Positions 5,536 to 7,485 of a DNA stretch of 7,485 nt are shown in pieces. The stretch is from Chloroflexota bacterium (GTDB lineage: Bacteria > Chloroflexota > UBA5177 > JANWHV01): the NCBI GenBank assembly GCA_025450375.1, contig JANWHO010000306.1:1-7485 (forward strand), given 5' to 3'. A program made the position numbers and the translations under genes. Every line of letters begins with the position of its first letter. Within the stretch, counting starts at the first letter, position 1. A model generated the notes under the pieces. That model had not been told where the DNA came from, made no database searches, and saw nothing but the letters and a program-made list of their open reading frames with translations.

Positions 5536-7274
5536 CGTCTTATCGCGTCCCGGAGGAGGAGCGCCGGTATGCCCTGGGCCAGATGGATCAGATCCTCGCC
5601 GATCGCCTCGTGGTAAATGCCGAGGAAGCGGCGCGCGGCGCGATTGATGGCCAGGATGTCGTAGCGCCGATCCACCACGACTACCCCCATGGGGATCACA
5701 TCCAGCAGGTCCTCCGGGCCGATCCAGCCCGCCCGCGTCCGCTCGCTTCGATGCTCGGGAGCGCCCGTCGGGTGCTGGTTCGCCGGAGACGGCGACCAGG
5801 CGGGCGGGTGGGACGGGGCAGCCGTGGGTGCCGCCTTGCTCCAGGTCGGCGGCAAGACAGTGCGCGCGCCATGGCGGCGATAGATCTTGAGGGAAGGGCC
5901 ATCGGGCTCAAAATAGTCGTCCAATGGCCGCGGTGTCTCGGCGGTGCCCAGGACCAGATAGCCGCCATCGCGCACCGCGAAGGCGAAGAGTTGCAGGGCG
6001 CGGGTTTGCAGCTCCTCGGTAAAATAGATCAGCACGTTGCGGCACAGGGCCAGGTCGATCCGCGGGAATGGGGGCCGCTCGCCCAAATCATGCTCCCCGA
6101 ATACCACCAACCCTCGGAGGCGCCTCGTCACCTCATAGTCCCCATCCACTCCGGTGAAATAGCGCGCGGTCAGGTCGGCGCCCAGGGGAGCGAGCGCCGC
6201 GGCGGGGTAGAGGCCGCGGCGTGCGAAGGTGACGGCATCACGGTCCAGATCGGTGGCGAAAATGCGGATGGTGAATTGCTCCAACTCGTTCCCCAGGATC
6301 TCCGCGACCAGGATAGCGAGCGAGAAGGCTTCCTCTCCGGTAGCACAGCCCGCCGACCAGAACCGCAGTTCGTGGTCTTGTTCGCGTGCCCGGGCGATCA
6401 GGTCTGGGAGCACCTGATGTTGGAGCTGGTCGAACAGGGCCGGATCGCGGAAGAACTCGGTCACCTTAATCAAGAACGAGTTGACCAAGCACAGGCATTC
6501 CGTCGGATGAGTCACCAAATACGAGTGGTACGCGGAGAGCGAAGTCATGCCGGTAGCGGCCATCCGCCGGTGCAGCCGCCGGAGAATGGTGGGCAGTTTG
6601 TAGTGGGTGAAATCCAGCTTCCGCCGCATCTTCACCTCCGCCAGCACCGCCAGCAGCGCGTCCTCGTCCGTCGGCGGGGCCGACGGCTTCATCCCGGAGG
6701 CCAGGGTGTGCAAGACGGCCCCCATGGTGTCCAGGTTCGCCACGACATCGACGGATGTGGGGGCCAGAGCGCGAGGCATGGAGGGAAATTCCGCCATCTT
6801 GGGATCCTGGATCACCACTGTGCCGCCGGCCGCTTTTACGCTCCGAGCCCCGGCCGTGCCGTCCGAACCGCTGCCGGTCAAGATCACGGCAATCAGATGC
6901 TCGCCATATACCGTGGCGGCGCTGCTCAACAGCAAATCGATTGACGGCTTCGAGCGCCCATCGCTCTCCGTGCTCAAACGAACCGCGTGATCGGTGATTT
7001 CCACGTTTTGGTTCGAGGGGACGACGAAGATTACTCCCGGTTCCAGCGCCTCCTGCCCGCTCAAACGCCGTACCGGCAGGGTGGCGCGGCGGCCCAGAAT
7101 CTCGGCGAGATGGCTGGGACGGGCGGGGTCAAGGTGCTGGGCGATCACGATGGGGGCGGGGAAGTCCCGCGGCAGAGTGGCAACCAGGGTGGAGAGGGCC
7201 GTGATTCCGCCAGCCGAAGATCCGATAACCACCAGATGGTCAAATGAGGGCCGTTTCTCGCTCGTCTCGGACAT
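5400..7274 (-). CDS. CheB methylesterase-CheR methyltransferase-PAS: N-terminal half of a split sensor kinase hybrid
   Basis: CheB-type domain at residues 10-195: Ser in GSSAGG (S20), His in AQHL (H47) and Asp in GSGSDGT (D138) form the esterase triad. There is no CheB receiver domain, as usual in these hybrids. CheR-type methyltransferase at about 205-470: FTHYKLPTILRRLHRRM, SAM-binding FWSAGCATGEEA (305-316), FATDLDRDA, and CRNVLIYF (411-418). A Pro/Ala-rich linker (475-515) leads to the start of a PAS domain (520-577). After about residue 577 the frame turns to Arg/Ser/Pro-rich nonsense and ends at 5400, while the PAS domain continues in the frame of the kinase ORF. ATG 7274 is preferred over an in-frame TTG at 7289 because AGGAGA lies 6 nt upstream. 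CheB and CheR demethylate and methylate Glu residues on chemoreceptors; here the substrate may be another or its own helical region. Confidence 0.88.
   Translation of the reverse strand: MSETSEKRPSFDHLVVIGSSAGGITALSTLVATLPRDFPAPIVIAQHLDPARPSHLAEILGRRATLPVRRLSGQEALEPGVIFVVPSNQNVEITDHAVRLSTESDGRSKPSIDLLLSSAATVYGEHLIAVILTGSGSDGTAGARSVKAAGGTVVIQDPKMAEFPSMPRALAPTSVDVVANLDTMGAVLHTLASGMKPSAPPTDEDALLAVLAEVKMRRKLDFTHYKLPTILRRLHRRMAATGMTSLSAYHSYLVTHPTECLCLVNSFLIKVTEFFRDPALFDQLQHQVLPDLIARAREQDHELRFWSAGCATGEEAFSLAILVAEILGNELEQFTIRIFATDLDRDAVTFARRGLYPAAALAPLGADLTARYFTGVDGDYEVTRRLRGLVVFGEHDLGERPPFPRIDLALCRNVLIYFTEELQTRALQLFAFAVRDGGYLVLGTAETPRPLDDYFEPDGPSLKIYRRHGARTVLPPTWSKAAPTAAPSHPPAWSPSPANQHPTGAPEHRSERTRAGWIGPEDLLDVIPMGVVVVDRRYDILAINRAARRFLGIYHEAIGEDLIHLAQGIPALLLRDAIRRWCAAARRCAWSRPCRSSWPPERNAPWRLTAGWRSRTTPRGKPSP
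5541..5547 (-). other. Frameshift site splitting the CheB-CheR-PAS-kinase gene
   Basis: On the minus strand the upstream frame reads ALLLRDA up to here. The PAS domain then continues as DKTVVRGRAPV in another frame. A net loss of one base (or of four, or a gain of two) near CGCGATAAG reconciles the two frames. No slippery heptamer or obvious recoding signal is present. Confidence 0.7.
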
Positions 7275-7280
7275 GGCGCC

Positions 7281-7286
7281 TCTCCT
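7281..7286 (-). promoter_or_regulatory. Ribosome binding site for the CheB-CheR-kinase gene
   Basis: AGGAGA on the minus strand, 6 nt before the ATG at 7274. It decides the start against the upstream in-frame TTG at 7289. Confidence 0.75.
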
Positions 7287-7310
7287 CAATCCTGGGCCAC
7301 GATCTACGCG

Positions 7311-7485
7311 CCCCCCCCGGCGGGGGGGCGCGGGGGTGCCGGTGGGGGGGCGGGGGGGGGGAGGGGGCGCGGGGGGGGGGGGGCGGGCGCGGGGGGGGGG
7401 GGGCGGGGGGGGGGGGGTCGCGGGCGGGGGGCGGGGGCTGGGGGGGGGGGCGCCGGGGGCGGGGCGGGCGCCGGGCGCGGGGTGG
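7311..7485. other. Poly-G/C low-complexity contig end, probable sequencing artefact
   Basis: By hand count, 175 bases contain only 5 T and 1 A, about 35 C, and the rest G (roughly three quarters). Runs of 13 G occur at 7371-7383, 7391-7403 and 7405-7417. The change from ordinary sequence is abrupt at about 7310. Nothing coding or regulatory can be read here, and the promoter of the minus-strand sensor gene would lie in or beyond it. Confidence 0.75.

Noticed and set aside
4604..5647. A 347-codon plus-strand frame opposite the kinase
   Set aside because: It is Ser/Arg-rich and the mirror image of the coiled-coil and kinase coding sequence, with no domain or ribosome binding site.
5583..6944. 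A long plus-strand open frame of 453 codons opposite the CheB-CheR gene
   Set aside because: The minus strand there encodes clear CheB and CheR motifs. The plus frame has no recognisable domain and is the open antisense frame expected in GC-rich coding DNA.
3967..7274. A chemotaxis operon
   Set aside because: No cheA, cheW, cheY or receptor gene is present. The fused CheB-CheR-kinase architecture is typical of stand-alone sensory proteins.

Overview
GC-rich bacterial chromosomal DNA, probably one end of a draft contig. A high-GC proteobacterium is suggested, perhaps an alphaproteobacterium. The grounds are the gene set: a CheB-CheR-PAS-histidine kinase hybrid, a cluster of DUF3618, YqjE-type holin and a small C-terminally anchored protein, a DoxX protein and a mandelate-racemase-type enolase. 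The taxonomic assignment is an inference with low confidence. I see no tRNA, rRNA, CRISPR array, insertion sequence or phage structural gene.

Layout. Positions 1-846 (+) hold the C-terminal three quarters of a mandelate racemase/muconate lactonizing family enzyme, cut by the window edge. It is followed at 886-1398 (+) by a small DoxX-family membrane protein. A 27-bp near-perfect inverted repeat (1399-1462) separates these two from the next cluster, which runs towards them on the minus strand. That cluster, read from 3581 down to 1484, looks like one operon: a 186-aa protein with a C-terminal membrane segment, a YqjE/DUF1469 holin-like gene, and a 377-aa DUF3618 membrane protein. The holin-like gene carries both an in-frame stop and a frameshift. 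The operon resembles enterobacterial yqjD/yqjE-type envelope and stress clusters.

A gap of about 385 bases (3582-3966) follows. It holds only a possible relic of a C45-family acyltransferase. From 7274 down to 3967 (-) lies a large sensor gene: CheB methylesterase, CheR methyltransferase, PAS, long coiled coil, second PAS, histidine kinase. A single frame slip at about 5541-5547 splits it into two overlapping reading frames. The original protein would be about 1,100 residues. It probably acts in a signalling pathway other than classical chemotaxis, because no receptor, CheA or CheW gene is nearby.

The last 175 bases (7311-7485) are almost pure G/C with three 13-base G runs, and look like a sequencing or assembly artefact rather than genome. 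This bears on the two frame-disrupted genes, whose lesions may also be errors. I found no convincing new biological system. The items most worth checking are the two disrupted genes, the long intergenic hairpin and the repeat-bearing membrane-protein operon.
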